The translations under genes were made by a program, and so were the position numbers. The notes beneath the pieces were generated by a model. It saw only the letters and a list, made by a program, of their open reading frames with translations, was not told where the DNA came from and searched no databases. A stretch of 62,553 nucleotides of DNA from an uncultured Bacteroidales bacterium (GTDB lineage: Bacteria; Bacteroidota; Bacteroidia; Bacteroidales; Paludibacteraceae): positions 1 to 62,553 of the forward strand of contig CALATT010000069.1 in the NCBI GenBank assembly GCA_937891905.1, in the 5' to 3' direction. This document shows positions 18,600 to 27,537 of this stretch, piece by piece (position 1 is the first letter of the stretch; each line of letters opens with the position of its first letter).

Positions 18600-19841
18600 T
18601 TATCGCCTCGTACTTGTAGTCGTTCCTGCGGGTTTGCGCGTAGTGCTCGTACTTATAGTCGTTGCTGCGGGTTTGCGTGTAGTGCTCGTACTTGTAGTCG
18701 TTGCTGCGGGTTTGCGCGTCGTAGTTGTGCGCTGCACCGTAGTGGTTCTACCCGTGTTATCTGTTTGCTTGATAGTAGTGCGCGTAGTTCCATCCTTCTT
18801 CACACGACTATCTATAGTCGTCTGCACTGCAGGTTTGCGTGTAGTGCTGGCACTCGTAGTAGGCTTCGTAGTAGTCGTAGTAGCGGGTTTGCGTGTAGAG
18901 GTACCGCTTTGTGTAGTCGTAGTTGTGGTAGTGGTAGCAGGTTTACGCGAAGTGCTGGTAGTTGTAGTCGTTCCCCTACTGGTCTGCGTACGCAGTTCGC
19001 CCGCGTTGCGTATTGTCACGCCTGAACCATTAGCAGACACGCGTCTATCAAATGCATACTCTGGGTGTTGCTGATGATAGTCATGGCGGTTATGCGGACG
19101 CGTCATATGCGTATAATCATTATAGAAGCAATGCGTTGGATAATCACACGCATGGCAATAATGGTGATGCGTCACATAGGTCTTCACATACGCTTGGTAA
19201 TGGGTGATATACACTGTTTTGGGGCGGGTGTAATAACTTGGCCATACGCCGTAGTAATAAGGAGACACCCACACCGTGTAGTTGGCATATCCATACACAT
19301 CCCACATAAGTGGTCGTTTGACGAAAGTAGGTCGTACAACATAGTTATATCCGTAAAGATAACTATCTCCCACCACTTCCACATAGAGTGTTGAAGCTCT
19401 GCGTTCTGCCACTAAGGTAGCCACATCTTGGAATACCGTAGGCGCTAAGCATGCTTGAATCAGGTAGGCATAGTATTGCCCTTTTCGGGTCTCTATGACA
19501 CGCAGATAATCCACATATCCATCTCTATTGAGGTCAAGGTTATTGATCATATACTTACTGGAGTTCAGTAATTGCTCAAATTCCCTTGTGCTTCTTGCTT
19601 CGGAGTATGCTGCCGCTACCGCATGCAGATCGAGGTCAAAACTCATATCTGTATTATAGGTAGTGACGGTTACTGTCTGCGCCGTTGTGTGTTTAGGTAC
19701 CTGAGTGGTGACATGCGTAGTATAGACCGTTTTGACGGGCACTACTGTTTCTACAGTAGGCGCCACGGTCCAGATACGCGTGAAACAACTCGTTAACATC
19801 AGTGGTATGCATAGCAACCATAAAGACCTCATCTGACTCAT
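18600..19841 (-). CDS. Lipoprotein with EF-hand-like loop, Tyr/His-rich core and repetitive T/S/R/K/P tail
   Basis: A 413-residue protein. Lipobox near residue 19 (LMLTSC). A domain at ~75-180 contains the EF-hand-like LDLNRDGYVDYLRV. An aromatic and His-rich stretch follows (YYYGVWPSYYTRPKTVYITHY), then ~135 residues dominated by Thr, Ser, Arg, Lys and Pro, in which TSTTRKPAATT-like units recur. Exported and lipid-anchored; the tail looks like an unstructured, wall- or surface-spanning linker. It starts 22 nt after the infB stop on the same strand, so it may be the last gene of that operon. Function unknown. The start could be either ATG at 19841 or three codons later. Confidence 0.65.
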   Translation of the reverse strand: MSQMRSLWLLCIPLMLTSCFTRIWTVAPTVETVVPVKTVYTTHVTTQVPKHTTAQTVTVTTYNTDMSFDLDLHAVAAAYSEARSTREFEQLLNSSKYMINNLDLNRDGYVDYLRVIETRKGQYYAYLIQACLAPTVFQDVATLVAERRASTLYVEVVGDSYLYGYNYVVRPTFVKRPLMWDVYGYANYTVWVSPYYYGVWPSYYTRPKTVYITHYQAYVKTYVTHHHYCHACDYPTHCFYNDYTHMTRPHNRHDYHQQHPEYAFDRRVSANGSGVTIRNAGELRTQTSRGTTTTTSTSRKPATTTTTTTTQSGTSTRKPATTTTTKPTTSASTTRKPAVQTTIDSRVKKDGTTRTTIKQTDNTGRTTTVQRTTTTRKPAATTTSTSTTRKPAATTISTSTTRKPAGTTTSTRR

Positions 19842-19863
19842 AGCATTGCGTATTTAGTTTATA

Positions 19864-22611
19864 TTAAAGTGTCTTAGCCACCTCTATTTCTTCGAATGAC
19901 TCGAGCATATCGCCCACTTGTATATCATCGAATGCTTTGAGGCTCAATCCGCATTCCATATTCAATCCAGCCTCCTTAATATCGTCCTTCACATGCTTGA
20001 GGGATGATAAGTCAGCTGTCTTGATTACGATACCATCGCGGATGACGCGTACCTTATTACCGCGTTTGATCTTACCTTCACGCACGATACAACCGGCAAT
20101 AGTACCCACTTTGGAGATATGGAATGTTTGTAGTACCTCGAGTGTAGCGGTCACTTCCTCTTTCACCTCTGGTGCGAGCATACCTTCCATAGCGGCCTTG
20201 AGTTCGTTGATAGCATCGTAGATGATAGAGTAGATGCGGATATCCACTTCTTCTGTCTCAGCCATCTTGCGTGCTGTACCTGTTGGGCGCACATTGAAGC
20301 CAACGATCATTGCGTCGGAAGCCGCAGCGAGCATGATATCAGAATCGCTGATAGCACCCACGGCACCGTGGATAACATTGACTTGAATATTCTCGGTAGA
20401 TCGTTTGATGAGTGAATCCTTGAGTGCTTCTACCGAACCATCCACATCGGCTTTGACAATCACATTGAGTTCCTTGAAGTCTCCGATAGCCATACGGCGA
20501 CCGATCTCCTCCAAACCAATATGTTTCTTGGTACGAATTGACTGCTCACGCTGGAGTTGTTCGCGCTTATTAGCGATCTCGCGTGCTTCTTGTTCGGTAG
20601 GCAATACATTGAATTCGTCACCTGCCTGTGGTGCGCCGTTGAGACCGAGGATAGAACATGGTTCACCTGGTTTAACCTCCTTGATGCGTTGTCCACGCTC
20701 GTTGAACATCGCTTTGATACGGCCGTGGAAGGTACCAGCTAGCACTATGTCTCCCATGCGGAGTGTACCATCTTGCACGAGCAGCGTAGCCACATATCCG
20801 CGTCCTTTATCCAGTGAGGACTCAATGACCGAACCTTTGGCACGGCGTTTAGGATTAGCTTTGAGTTCAAGCAACTCAGCCTCGAGCAGCACTTTCTCCA
20901 ATAACTCGAATACACCCTCACCTTTCTTAGCAGAGATCTCTTGGCATTGGTAACTGCCGCCCCAGTCCTCTACGAGGATATTCATATTGGATAACTGCTC
21001 ACGAATCTTATCAGGGTTAGCACCTTGTTTATCCACTTTATTGATAGCGAATACCATTGGTACACCAGCAGCCTGTGCGTGGTTGATAGCCTCGATGGTT
21101 TGTGGCATGACGGCGTCATCGGCAGCGATGATGATGATAGCTATATCCGTCACTTTGGCACCGCGGGCACGCATTGCGGTAAAGGCCGCGTGTCCAGGAG
21201 TATCCAAGAAGGTGATGTGTTGTCCGTTTTTGAGTTTCACATTGTATGCACCGATGTGCTGTGTGATACCTCCTGCCTCTCCAGCGATCACATTGGCATT
21301 ACGGATATGGTCGAGCAATGAAGTCTTACCGTGGTCCACATGACCCATGACGGTGATGATCGGGCAGCGTGGTTCTACATCCTCTTCGTTAATCACCTCG
21401 TCGGCATTGATTTCCTCTACCACCTTAGCAGAAACATACTCTGTTTGGAATCCAAACTCCTCTGCTACGAGATTGATAGTTTCGGCATCTAATCGTTGGT
21501 TGATAGAAACGAATAGACCGAGTGACATACATGTACCGATGATTTTATTTACTGGTACATTCATCATGTTAGCGAGGTCATTAGCAGTCACGAACTCAGT
21601 GAGTTTGAGTATCTTAGACTGCTCTTGTGCTTCCATGAGTTCCATTTCGTGTTTCTCGCGCTCTAACTCACGGCGTTCGCGTTTATACTTAGAGGAGTTA
21701 TTCTTACCTTTAGGTTGTTGTAGACGGCTGAGTGTCTCTTTCAATGCCTTTTCTACCTCTTCTTGCGTAGCCTCTCTTGGTTGGTTTTTCTTATTCTTGT
21801 TATATTTATTTGTTTGGTTACGCTTATCCTCTGGATCCACTTTAGCAGCACCGCTCTTGATGCGTTCGCGTTTGCGTTTCTCAGCGGCTGCTTGTTGCTG
21901 TGCTTTGACTGCCTCTTGGCGTGCTTCGCGCTCTTTGCGTTTCTCCTCTTTGGATTTCTTCGCAGGGCGTGTTGAAGTGTCGATAGAGTCGAGGTCTATC
22001 TTACCCACCACTTTAGGTTGGTTTTTCACTTCATGCTTACCAAGGGTAAAAATCTCTGGTTTCTTTTCCTGACTCTTTGCTCCTTGTTCTTTCTCGCTTG
22101 CGGAGGTTTTCTGCGCTTGTTTCTCAGCCTCTTTTCTTGCTGCTTCTTCAGCGGCTGCTTTTTCTGCTGCTGCTTTTTCTGCGCGCAATCTCTCTGCCTC
22201 TTGTGCTGCTTTGGCTGCTTCTTCGGCTGCGATGCGTGCTGCTTCCGCTGCCTTAGCTGCCTCTTCTGCTGCGATGCGTGCCGCTTCCTCTTTGGCTTTT
22301 TTCTCTGCCTCGAGTTCTATTTTACCTACTATCTTAGGTTGTGGCACGGTTGTTTCTATATGCGTGGGTTCCTCCTGTGCCACGATAGTAGGAGCAGCGA
22401 TGCGTTCTTGCCTCTCGGCTGCTTGGCGCGCTGCTTCTAATTTGGTAACCATGTCCTTGTTGAATTCTTTGGCGAGGATAAGGTACAAATCATCATCTAT
22501 CTTTGCATTGGGGTCGGACTCAATGGAATAGCCATTCTTCTGACAGAAAGCTGTCAGGGTTGCCATTCCTATATTAAGTTCTCTACATGCTTTGATTAAT
22601 TTAATTGCCAT
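19864..22611 (-). CDS. infB: Translation initiation factor IF-2
   Basis: A 915-residue protein. The start is placed at ATG 22609-22611 (MAIKLIKACRELNIGMATL), the conserved IF2N beginning; the frame stays open upstream but without conserved sequence. A long Ala/Glu/Lys-rich coiled linker spans ~95-320, then a second IF2N region (LTEFVTANDLANMMNV) and the GTPase domain with G1 GHVDHGKTS, G3 DTPGHAAF and G4 NKVDK, then domains II-IV. It places fMet-tRNA on the 30S subunit. It is in the canonical rimP-nusA-infB order, 106 nt after nusA. Confidence 0.97.
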   Translation of the reverse strand: MAIKLIKACRELNIGMATLTAFCQKNGYSIESDPNAKIDDDLYLILAKEFNKDMVTKLEAARQAAERQERIAAPTIVAQEEPTHIETTVPQPKIVGKIELEAEKKAKEEAARIAAEEAAKAAEAARIAAEEAAKAAQEAERLRAEKAAAEKAAAEEAARKEAEKQAQKTSASEKEQGAKSQEKKPEIFTLGKHEVKNQPKVVGKIDLDSIDTSTRPAKKSKEEKRKEREARQEAVKAQQQAAAEKRKRERIKSGAAKVDPEDKRNQTNKYNKNKKNQPREATQEEVEKALKETLSRLQQPKGKNNSSKYKRERRELEREKHEMELMEAQEQSKILKLTEFVTANDLANMMNVPVNKIIGTCMSLGLFVSINQRLDAETINLVAEEFGFQTEYVSAKVVEEINADEVINEEDVEPRCPIITVMGHVDHGKTSLLDHIRNANVIAGEAGGITQHIGAYNVKLKNGQHITFLDTPGHAAFTAMRARGAKVTDIAIIIIAADDAVMPQTIEAINHAQAAGVPMVFAINKVDKQGANPDKIREQLSNMNILVEDWGGSYQCQEISAKKGEGVFELLEKVLLEAELLELKANPKRRAKGSVIESSLDKGRGYVATLLVQDGTLRMGDIVLAGTFHGRIKAMFNERGQRIKEVKPGEPCSILGLNGAPQAGDEFNVLPTEQEAREIANKREQLQREQSIRTKKHIGLEEIGRRMAIGDFKELNVIVKADVDGSVEALKDSLIKRSTENIQVNVIHGAVGAISDSDIMLAAASDAMIVGFNVRPTGTARKMAETEEVDIRIYSIIYDAINELKAAMEGMLAPEVKEEVTATLEVLQTFHISKVGTIAGCIVREGKIKRGNKVRVIRDGIVIKTADLSSLKHVKDDIKEAGLNMECGLSLKAFDDIQVGDMLESFEEIEVAKTL

Positions 22612-22717
22612 TCGCGTGCTTGGGCTGACACTTCGCGCGACTAAAAAAAGAAATCGTGGATTGGTCGTTTTATCTACAGAGATAATCCTCTGCCCAATAA
22701 GAGGGGATAAGGGTTTG

Positions 22718-23977
22718 TTAATCGTTTGCAAACTCGGCAGCGAGGATCTCCAATACTTCGTCTATGGTCTCCTCTTCCAAGTCTGTTTGCTTGAGCAATT
22801 GTTCCTTGCTCATGCCGAGCACATCTTTAGCGGTATCTAATCCGATAGCTTTGAGTGCGTCAAGAACCCATTGATCGATTTCATCATTGAATTCATCGAG
22901 ATAGATATCATCCATATCTTGCTCGTTGATCTCACGATAAACATCTATTTGGTATCCAGTAAGCATGCTTGCCAATTTGATATTAAATCCACCCTTACCG
23001 ATAGCGAGTGATACTTCTTCTGGTTGCAGATACACCTTAGCTGTCTTGTTCTCCTCGTCAATCTCCATAGAAGAGATCTTAGCAGGAGAGAGTGTGCGTT
23101 GGATGTACAGATTAACATTTGGTGTATAGTTGATTACATCTATATTCTCATTGCGTAACTCGCGTACGATGCCATGTATACGCGCTCCTTTAATACCCAC
23201 GCATGCGCCTACTGGGTCGATACGATCGTCGAAGGACTCTACGGCCACTTTAGCGCGCTCACCAGGGATACGAGCGATTTTCTTGATAGCAATCAGTCCT
23301 TCCTTCACCTCTGGCACTTCTTGTTCAAAAAGGCGTTGTAAGAAGAGAGGGCTGGTACGAGAGAGAACGATTTTAGGGTTTTGGTTTTTATTATCTACCT
23401 GCACAACCACCGCGCGTACTATTTCTCCTTTGCGGTAGAAATCCGATGGAATTTGGTTCTGCTTAGGCAGATAGAGTTCATTGCCTTCCTCGTCAAGGAG
23501 AAGCATCTCTTTCTTCCAAACCTGATACAACTCACCTGTCACTACTTGTCCGATCATAGATGAGTATTTGAGGTATAGGTTTTCCTTTTGGAGCTCTAAG
23601 ATTTTTGATGCCAATGTTTGGCGAAGATTAAGAATCATACGACGGCCGAAAGAGTCAAGGTCCACCTTATCGGTAAACTCCTCATCTAATTCTATTTCGT
23701 CGTCGAACTGACGCGCTTCGCTCAATGCTATTTGTGTTTCTGGATTAGCCACATCGTCATCTTCCATCACGAGGCGGTTGCGATAGATTTCCAAGTCGCC
23801 CGTGTCAGGGTTAACGATCACATCGTAGTTCGAATCCGAACCATACATCTTAGCGATTACATTGCGGAATGAGTCTTCCAATACATTGATAAGAGTCTGT
23901 TTGTCGATACTTTTTGACTCTTTAAATTCTTTAAAGATACTACTCAAATTGATTGTTGAGTCTTGTTTTGTTGCCAT
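22718..23977 (-). CDS. nusA: Transcription termination/antitermination factor NusA
   Basis: A 419-residue protein: N-terminal RNA polymerase-binding domain (~1-125) with the usual acidic insert, S1 domain (~130-200), and two KH domains containing DPVGACVGIKGARIHGIVREL and VSLAIGKGGFNIKLASML. A short C-terminal helix-hairpin-helix tail follows (ALKAIGLDTAKDVLGM). The length is normal for Bacteroidota, which lack the two C-terminal repeats of E. coli. Middle gene of the rimP-nusA-infB operon. Confidence 0.97.
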   Translation of the reverse strand: MATKQDSTINLSSIFKEFKESKSIDKQTLINVLEDSFRNVIAKMYGSDSNYDVIVNPDTGDLEIYRNRLVMEDDDVANPETQIALSEARQFDDEIELDEEFTDKVDLDSFGRRMILNLRQTLASKILELQKENLYLKYSSMIGQVVTGELYQVWKKEMLLLDEEGNELYLPKQNQIPSDFYRKGEIVRAVVVQVDNKNQNPKIVLSRTSPLFLQRLFEQEVPEVKEGLIAIKKIARIPGERAKVAVESFDDRIDPVGACVGIKGARIHGIVRELRNENIDVINYTPNVNLYIQRTLSPAKISSMEIDEENKTAKVYLQPEEVSLAIGKGGFNIKLASMLTGYQIDVYREINEQDMDDIYLDEFNDEIDQWVLDALKAIGLDTAKDVLGMSKEQLLKQTDLEEETIDEVLEILAAEFAND

Positions 23978-23984
23978 ATGTTTG

Positions 23985-24021
23985 TATTTTATATTTTAGA
24001 TTGCAAATTTTATATTTTAGA
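23985..24021 (-). repeat. Direct repeat in the rimP-nusA gap
   Basis: The 39-nt gap holds two copies of TTTTATATTTTAGA (plus-strand sense) separated by TTGCAAA. The second copy contains the rimP stop codon (24017-24019). It is another short repeat placed at the end of a gene. Confidence 0.6.
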
Positions 24022-24487
24022 ATTTCAGGTCGTATTTCACATACTCTGGTTCGTCATAGCGCCAGGTATAGGTCACCATTTGGAGTTGTTTCTTTTTCTT
24101 TCCTTCCACCACCACTTTCTCTTCCACTTCGATAGAGAATGTATCTTCGTCCACAGCCACCAACTGACCTCTATACTTCACTCCTTGTCCTTTGTCGCCT
24201 TTCGCCATCACTTCCACATCATGTCCAAGGTTTTTCTCAAACTGCATCTTGGTTTTGAAAGGATCGGTAAGGCTAACGCTTCCCACTTCGAGTGAGTAGT
24301 CTTCGTCGCCTAATTTCTCCACAAGGAAATGGTTGAGTGCTGCGCAGAAGTCCACATCCACGCCGGCGAGGCGGTCCACTTCCACGAGTATCTCGTTCTC
24401 TGGCGAGATAGTGAGGGTTATCAACTCATAATCGGTACCATTGAGGTACTCGTTAATCCAATTTTGTATGTCTTGTTGTGTTATCAT
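24017..24487 (-). CDS. rimP: Ribosome maturation factor RimP
   Basis: A 156-residue protein with two RimP domains. The N-terminal part contains LVEVDRLAGVDVDFCAALNHFL and DEDYSLEVGSVSLTDPF (the (S/E)VSSPG-like motif, diverged as in many Bacteroidota). The C-terminal SH3-like half holds YRGQLVAVDEDTFSIEVEEK. It assists 30S maturation. First gene of the operon, with a 54-nt leader that holds a stable hairpin. Confidence 0.93.
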   Translation of the reverse strand: MITQQDIQNWINEYLNGTDYELITLTISPENEILVEVDRLAGVDVDFCAALNHFLVEKLGDEDYSLEVGSVSLTDPFKTKMQFEKNLGHDVEVMAKGDKGQGVKYRGQLVAVDEDTFSIEVEEKVVVEGKKKKQLQMVTYTWRYDEPEYVKYDLKF

Positions 24488-24507
24488 AATGCGTTTTTAT
24501 ATGCGAG

Positions 24508-24533
24508 CGAGGGAACCTTTTCGGGTCCCCTCG
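24508..24533 (-). promoter_or_regulatory. Hairpin in the leader of rimP-nusA-infB
   Basis: CGAGGGAACC (24508-24517) pairs with GGTCCCCTCG (24524-24533) through 10 base pairs including one G-U, with a 6-nt loop. It lies 20 nt before the rimP ATG and after the predicted transcription start. No T run follows, so it is not a simple terminator; it could be a site for feedback control or RNA stability. Confidence 0.5.
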
Positions 24534-24547
24534 TTCATTTCACGGTA

Positions 24548-24579
24548 CAAAAGTACTACATTTTTTTGGATTACGCAAA
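24548..24579 (-). promoter_or_regulatory. Promoter of the rimP-nusA-infB operon
   Basis: Minus strand -33 TTTG (24576-24579), 20-nt spacer and -7 TACTTTTG (24548-24555). The -33 is extended as TTTGCGTA. Confidence 0.75.
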
Positions 24580-24614
24580 CTTTTTATAAAGTTTTTTGCT
24601 TTTTGCGGCACTTT

Positions 24615-26522
24615 TTAGTTGATTTCTGCCAAAATAGTAGCCGAATAAGGTGCTACTTGCACTTTTCCTGCCTCTATCGTACCCATTCCGTTTGCGTTCG
24701 CTTGTGCATCGTGTGCGAGCACGGCGTAGGTAGCTTGTGGCACCTCCACCTCCATTGCCTCTGCCGTACCATTGAGCAGTACGATGAGTGACGCAGCGGT
24801 GTCTATACCTTGTAGGTCTTTGATGCGATAGATGATCAGTCCCTCTTGTGTAGTCTCTGGGAACTCCACATGGTTTTTCACCAACTCTGCTGTACCTAAG
24901 CGGAAACCTTTGTGCTGACGGCGGATCTTGATGATCTCGCGGTAGTAGGCATAGAGGTCGCCATAGGTTTGCTTATTGGTCCATTCGATCACATTGATAG
25001 AGTCAGGACTTTGATAACTATTCTCCACGCCTTGTTTGGTGCGGAAGAGTTCCTCACCGCCGTAGAAGAAAGTCATACCTTGCGAAACCATCACAGCGGT
25101 CTGTGCCAACTTATTCATGCGCAACTTGGTTGCCTCTGTTTCTTCTGCTGCCGCCACTTCAATACGGTCACGGAGGCAGTAGTTATCATGGCAAGTGATG
25201 TACGACACATGTTGCATAGGTTCGCCGCTCCAGTCAGGGCAAGCCACTAATCCGTAGCGCACGGCGTCGCGTGAAGCGGTGTTGCCTGATGCGAAACCTC
25301 TGTGGTGGTCGAAGGGTGAACCGATGAGCGCATTGCGTATATCATCGCTGAAAGCGCCTACGCGTGGCATGGTGTAGGTCCATTGCTTCATAGCTAATTG
25401 CTCGTATGGGTAAGCAGGAGAAGAAGCCGCCCAACCCTCACCATAGGTGATGATAGATGGGTCTATCTCATCCAAGGCCGCGCGTATCTGACGCATTGTC
25501 TCTTGGTCGTGGATACCCATGAGGTCGAAGCGGAAACCATCTATATGGTATTCGCGTGCCCAGTAGCATACCGACTCTACCATGAACTGACGCATCATCT
25601 CTTTGTCGCTGGCGGTCTCGTTGCCGCAACCCGAACCATTGGCATAGGTACCGTCCTCGTTCATGCGGTAGAAATACTGAGGTACTACTCTACCCAACGC
25701 ACATCCTTCTACGCTGTAGGTATGGTTATACACCACATCCATCACGACGCGTATACCCGCTGCGTGCAGTGCTTGGATCATCGTCTTCGCTTCGCGAATA
25801 CGCGTAGCTGGGTCGTATGGATTAGTCGAATAACCACCCTCTGGCACATTGTAGTTCACTGGGTCATATCCCCAGTTGTATTTATTGAGGTCCAAGGTAG
25901 TCTCGTCTATTGAACCGTAATCGTACATTGGCAGTATTTGGATATGCGTGATACCCAATTCCTTGAGGTGGTCGATACCCGACGCTAATCCCTCAGCGGT
26001 CTGTGTGCCTTGCTCGGTGAAAGCGATGAACTTACCTTTGTTAGCGATGCCCGAAGTGGCGTCGATAGTGAAGTCGCGCATATGTGTCTCATACACCACC
26101 ACATCGGTTGGGTCTGCCATAGCAGGTCTTTGGTCGTTTTCCCATCCCTCTGGGTTGGTGGCTTGCATGTCGATGATAGCAGCGCGTTGTCCGTTGACGC
26201 TCACGGCTTTGGCGAAGATACCAGGGCTCTCTTGTCCCCATTCGCCGCCTTGGTACGAACATACGGTGTAGAACTTACCCACCTGGTCTCCTTTGATGGT
26301 GGCAGTCCAGTAATCGCCTTCTTGTTCGTGGAGTGTGATCACTTCAAATTCCGAAGCATCGTAGGTGTTGTACAGACGCACTTCCATCTTTTCAGCGACG
26401 GAAGACCAGAAGGTGAAGGTTGTTTTCTCTGGCGTATAAACGCACTCGTTTTCCAGTTTGTTTGGCTGTGTGGCGCAACCGATGAGCAGGCACGCCAAAA
26501 TCATTAGAAGAGTGTTTCTCAT
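24615..26522 (-). CDS. pulA: Type I pullulanase (GH13), lipoprotein
   Basis: A 635-residue protein. Lipobox LACLLIGC (~9-16). An N-terminal CBM48-like beta domain (~30-125) precedes the GH13 barrel. YNWGYDPVNYNVPEG is the type I pullulanase signature. Catalytic residues are visible as the Asp in HIDGFRFDLMGIHD, the Glu in TYGEGWAAS and the Asp in ITCHDNYCLRD. A C-terminal beta domain ends the protein. It cleaves alpha-1,6 bonds in pullulan or branched starch; the lipobox places it on an envelope membrane. Monocistronic, with its own promoter. No SusC/SusD pair is next to it. Confidence 0.93.
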   Translation of the reverse strand: MRNTLLMILACLLIGCATQPNKLENECVYTPEKTTFTFWSSVAEKMEVRLYNTYDASEFEVITLHEQEGDYWTATIKGDQVGKFYTVCSYQGGEWGQESPGIFAKAVSVNGQRAAIIDMQATNPEGWENDQRPAMADPTDVVVYETHMRDFTIDATSGIANKGKFIAFTEQGTQTAEGLASGIDHLKELGITHIQILPMYDYGSIDETTLDLNKYNWGYDPVNYNVPEGGYSTNPYDPATRIREAKTMIQALHAAGIRVVMDVVYNHTYSVEGCALGRVVPQYFYRMNEDGTYANGSGCGNETASDKEMMRQFMVESVCYWAREYHIDGFRFDLMGIHDQETMRQIRAALDEIDPSIITYGEGWAASSPAYPYEQLAMKQWTYTMPRVGAFSDDIRNALIGSPFDHHRGFASGNTASRDAVRYGLVACPDWSGEPMQHVSYITCHDNYCLRDRIEVAAAEETEATKLRMNKLAQTAVMVSQGMTFFYGGEELFRTKQGVENSYQSPDSINVIEWTNKQTYGDLYAYYREIIKIRRQHKGFRLGTAELVKNHVEFPETTQEGLIIYRIKDLQGIDTAASLIVLLNGTAEAMEVEVPQATYAVLAHDAQANANGMGTIEAGKVQVAPYSATILAEIN

Positions 26523-26567
26523 TGTATATATTTTTTGAATTTAATTAATGCTTTCCCAATTCGGCTG

Positions 26568-26605
26568 CAAATTTACAACTTTTTTTTGATATACGCAAGC
26601 GCGTG
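26568..26605 (-). promoter_or_regulatory. Pullulanase promoter with 15-mer at -33
   Basis: Minus strand -7 TAAATTTG (26568-26575), with CACGCGCTTGCGTAT (26591-26605) exactly 15 nt upstream. The TTG in the 15-mer is at the right distance to be the -33 box. Confidence 0.7.
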
Positions 26606-26685
26606 GGTGTTTTTTCTTCTTTGTCATGTTCTTCCTGATTTTTTTTGTTTCTTGCCTTTTATAGGTGTTTTGTGACGAAAAAAGC

Positions 26686-26709
26686 AAAATCCCAAGTTTT
26701 TTCCCAACT
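26686..26709 (+). repeat. 24-nt element upstream of a promoter, copy 1
   Basis: A 24-nt sequence ending AAGTTTTTTCCCAACT, found once more in reverse orientation at 50287-50310. In both places it ends 5-6 nt upstream of the -33 box of a promoter reading away from it. Confidence 0.65.
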
Positions 26710-26714
26710 TTTTA

Positions 26715-26746
26715 TTTGTGTATTTCTCGAAAAAGTCGTACCTTTG
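26715..26746 (+). promoter_or_regulatory. Promoter of the duplicated-domain protein gene
   Basis: -33 TTTG (26715-26718), 20-nt spacer, -7 TACCTTTG (26739-26746). ATG follows 27 nt after the -7 box. Confidence 0.8.
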
Positions 26747-26773
26747 CAGTCGAATTTTTAATATCGTTTTTTT

Positions 26774-27520
26774 ATGAAGTCTAAACTATTATGTGTGTTG
26801 GTTCTTGTTTGTGTCTTTGTGCAAGCCACACAAGCGCAAACGACGATACAACCATCTAATCCAAATGATGTATGTGCAGCAGCATGGCAGCAGTACGAAA
26901 AAGGTGATAAGCTATGGAAAACTGGTTGGGGACTTTTGGTCCCTGGTGTAGTAATGGCTACTGTTGGCGGAACATATGGATTTATCAATATGTTTGGATA
27001 TGATGGAAGCATGACCACTAATTATCCATTTATAGCAGGCATGACGGTCCTTAGCGCTGGTTGCGCAATGACTATCTCTTCTATCCCTTGCTTAGTTATC
27101 GGACAGAAGAACCGCCAAGCAGCCAAGAAAACTATTGACGAATGGAACTGTGCGCCAGAGGTCTCTTGCGAACAGATACGACTTCAATACGACAAGAATG
27201 ATAAGCTATGGAAAGCAGGTTGGGGACTATTCGGTATAGGAAGTGGTTTGACCATTCTTGGTGGTGCTTTGGCTGGCTATTATAGCAATAATCCGCCTCT
27301 TGTAAATGGAGTGGAGGATTACGCGGTTTCCGACGCAGGCGCTGTGTTGATGGGTGTTGGTTTAGGTTCGTTCATTACTTCTATTCCATGTATTTGTGTA
27401 GGACAGGTAGAGCGAAAGAAAGCGTCGAACTTGTATAACCAACATTGTGCTGCAGAACCACCACTAACTTTCTCTATTCAGTCTTCAGCTAATGGTCTCG
27501 GCCTTGCTATGCAATTTTAG
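26774..27520 (+). CDS. Exported membrane protein with two tandem copies of one domain
   Basis: A 248-residue protein with a signal peptide (MKSKLLCVLVLVCVFVQATQAQ). Two homologous units follow: Cys-x-x-x-W-x-x-Y-[ED]KGDKLWKTGWGLLVPG... (~35-130) and QYDKNDKLWKAGWGLFGIGS... (~140-230). Each holds two Gly-rich hydrophobic hairpins and a late SIPC..(V/I)GQ motif. The repeat within the protein is clear by eye; the function is not known to me. Probably an envelope membrane protein. Own promoter; convergent with the GNAT gene 17 nt away. Confidence 0.75.
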   Translation: MKSKLLCVLVLVCVFVQATQAQTTIQPSNPNDVCAAAWQQYEKGDKLWKTGWGLLVPGVVMATVGGTYGFINMFGYDGSMTTNYPFIAGMTVLSAGCAMTISSIPCLVIGQKNRQAAKKTIDEWNCAPEVSCEQIRLQYDKNDKLWKAGWGLFGIGSGLTILGGALAGYYSNNPPLVNGVEDYAVSDAGAVLMGVGLGSFITSIPCICVGQVERKKASNLYNQHCAAEPPLTFSIQSSANGLGLAMQF

Positions 27521-27537
27521 TAGTACCACATTGCACA

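Noticed and set aside
23821..23870. GTTCGAATCCGAACC resembling a tRNA T-arm
   Set aside because: It lies inside nusA coding sequence and no acceptor or anticodon stems surround it.
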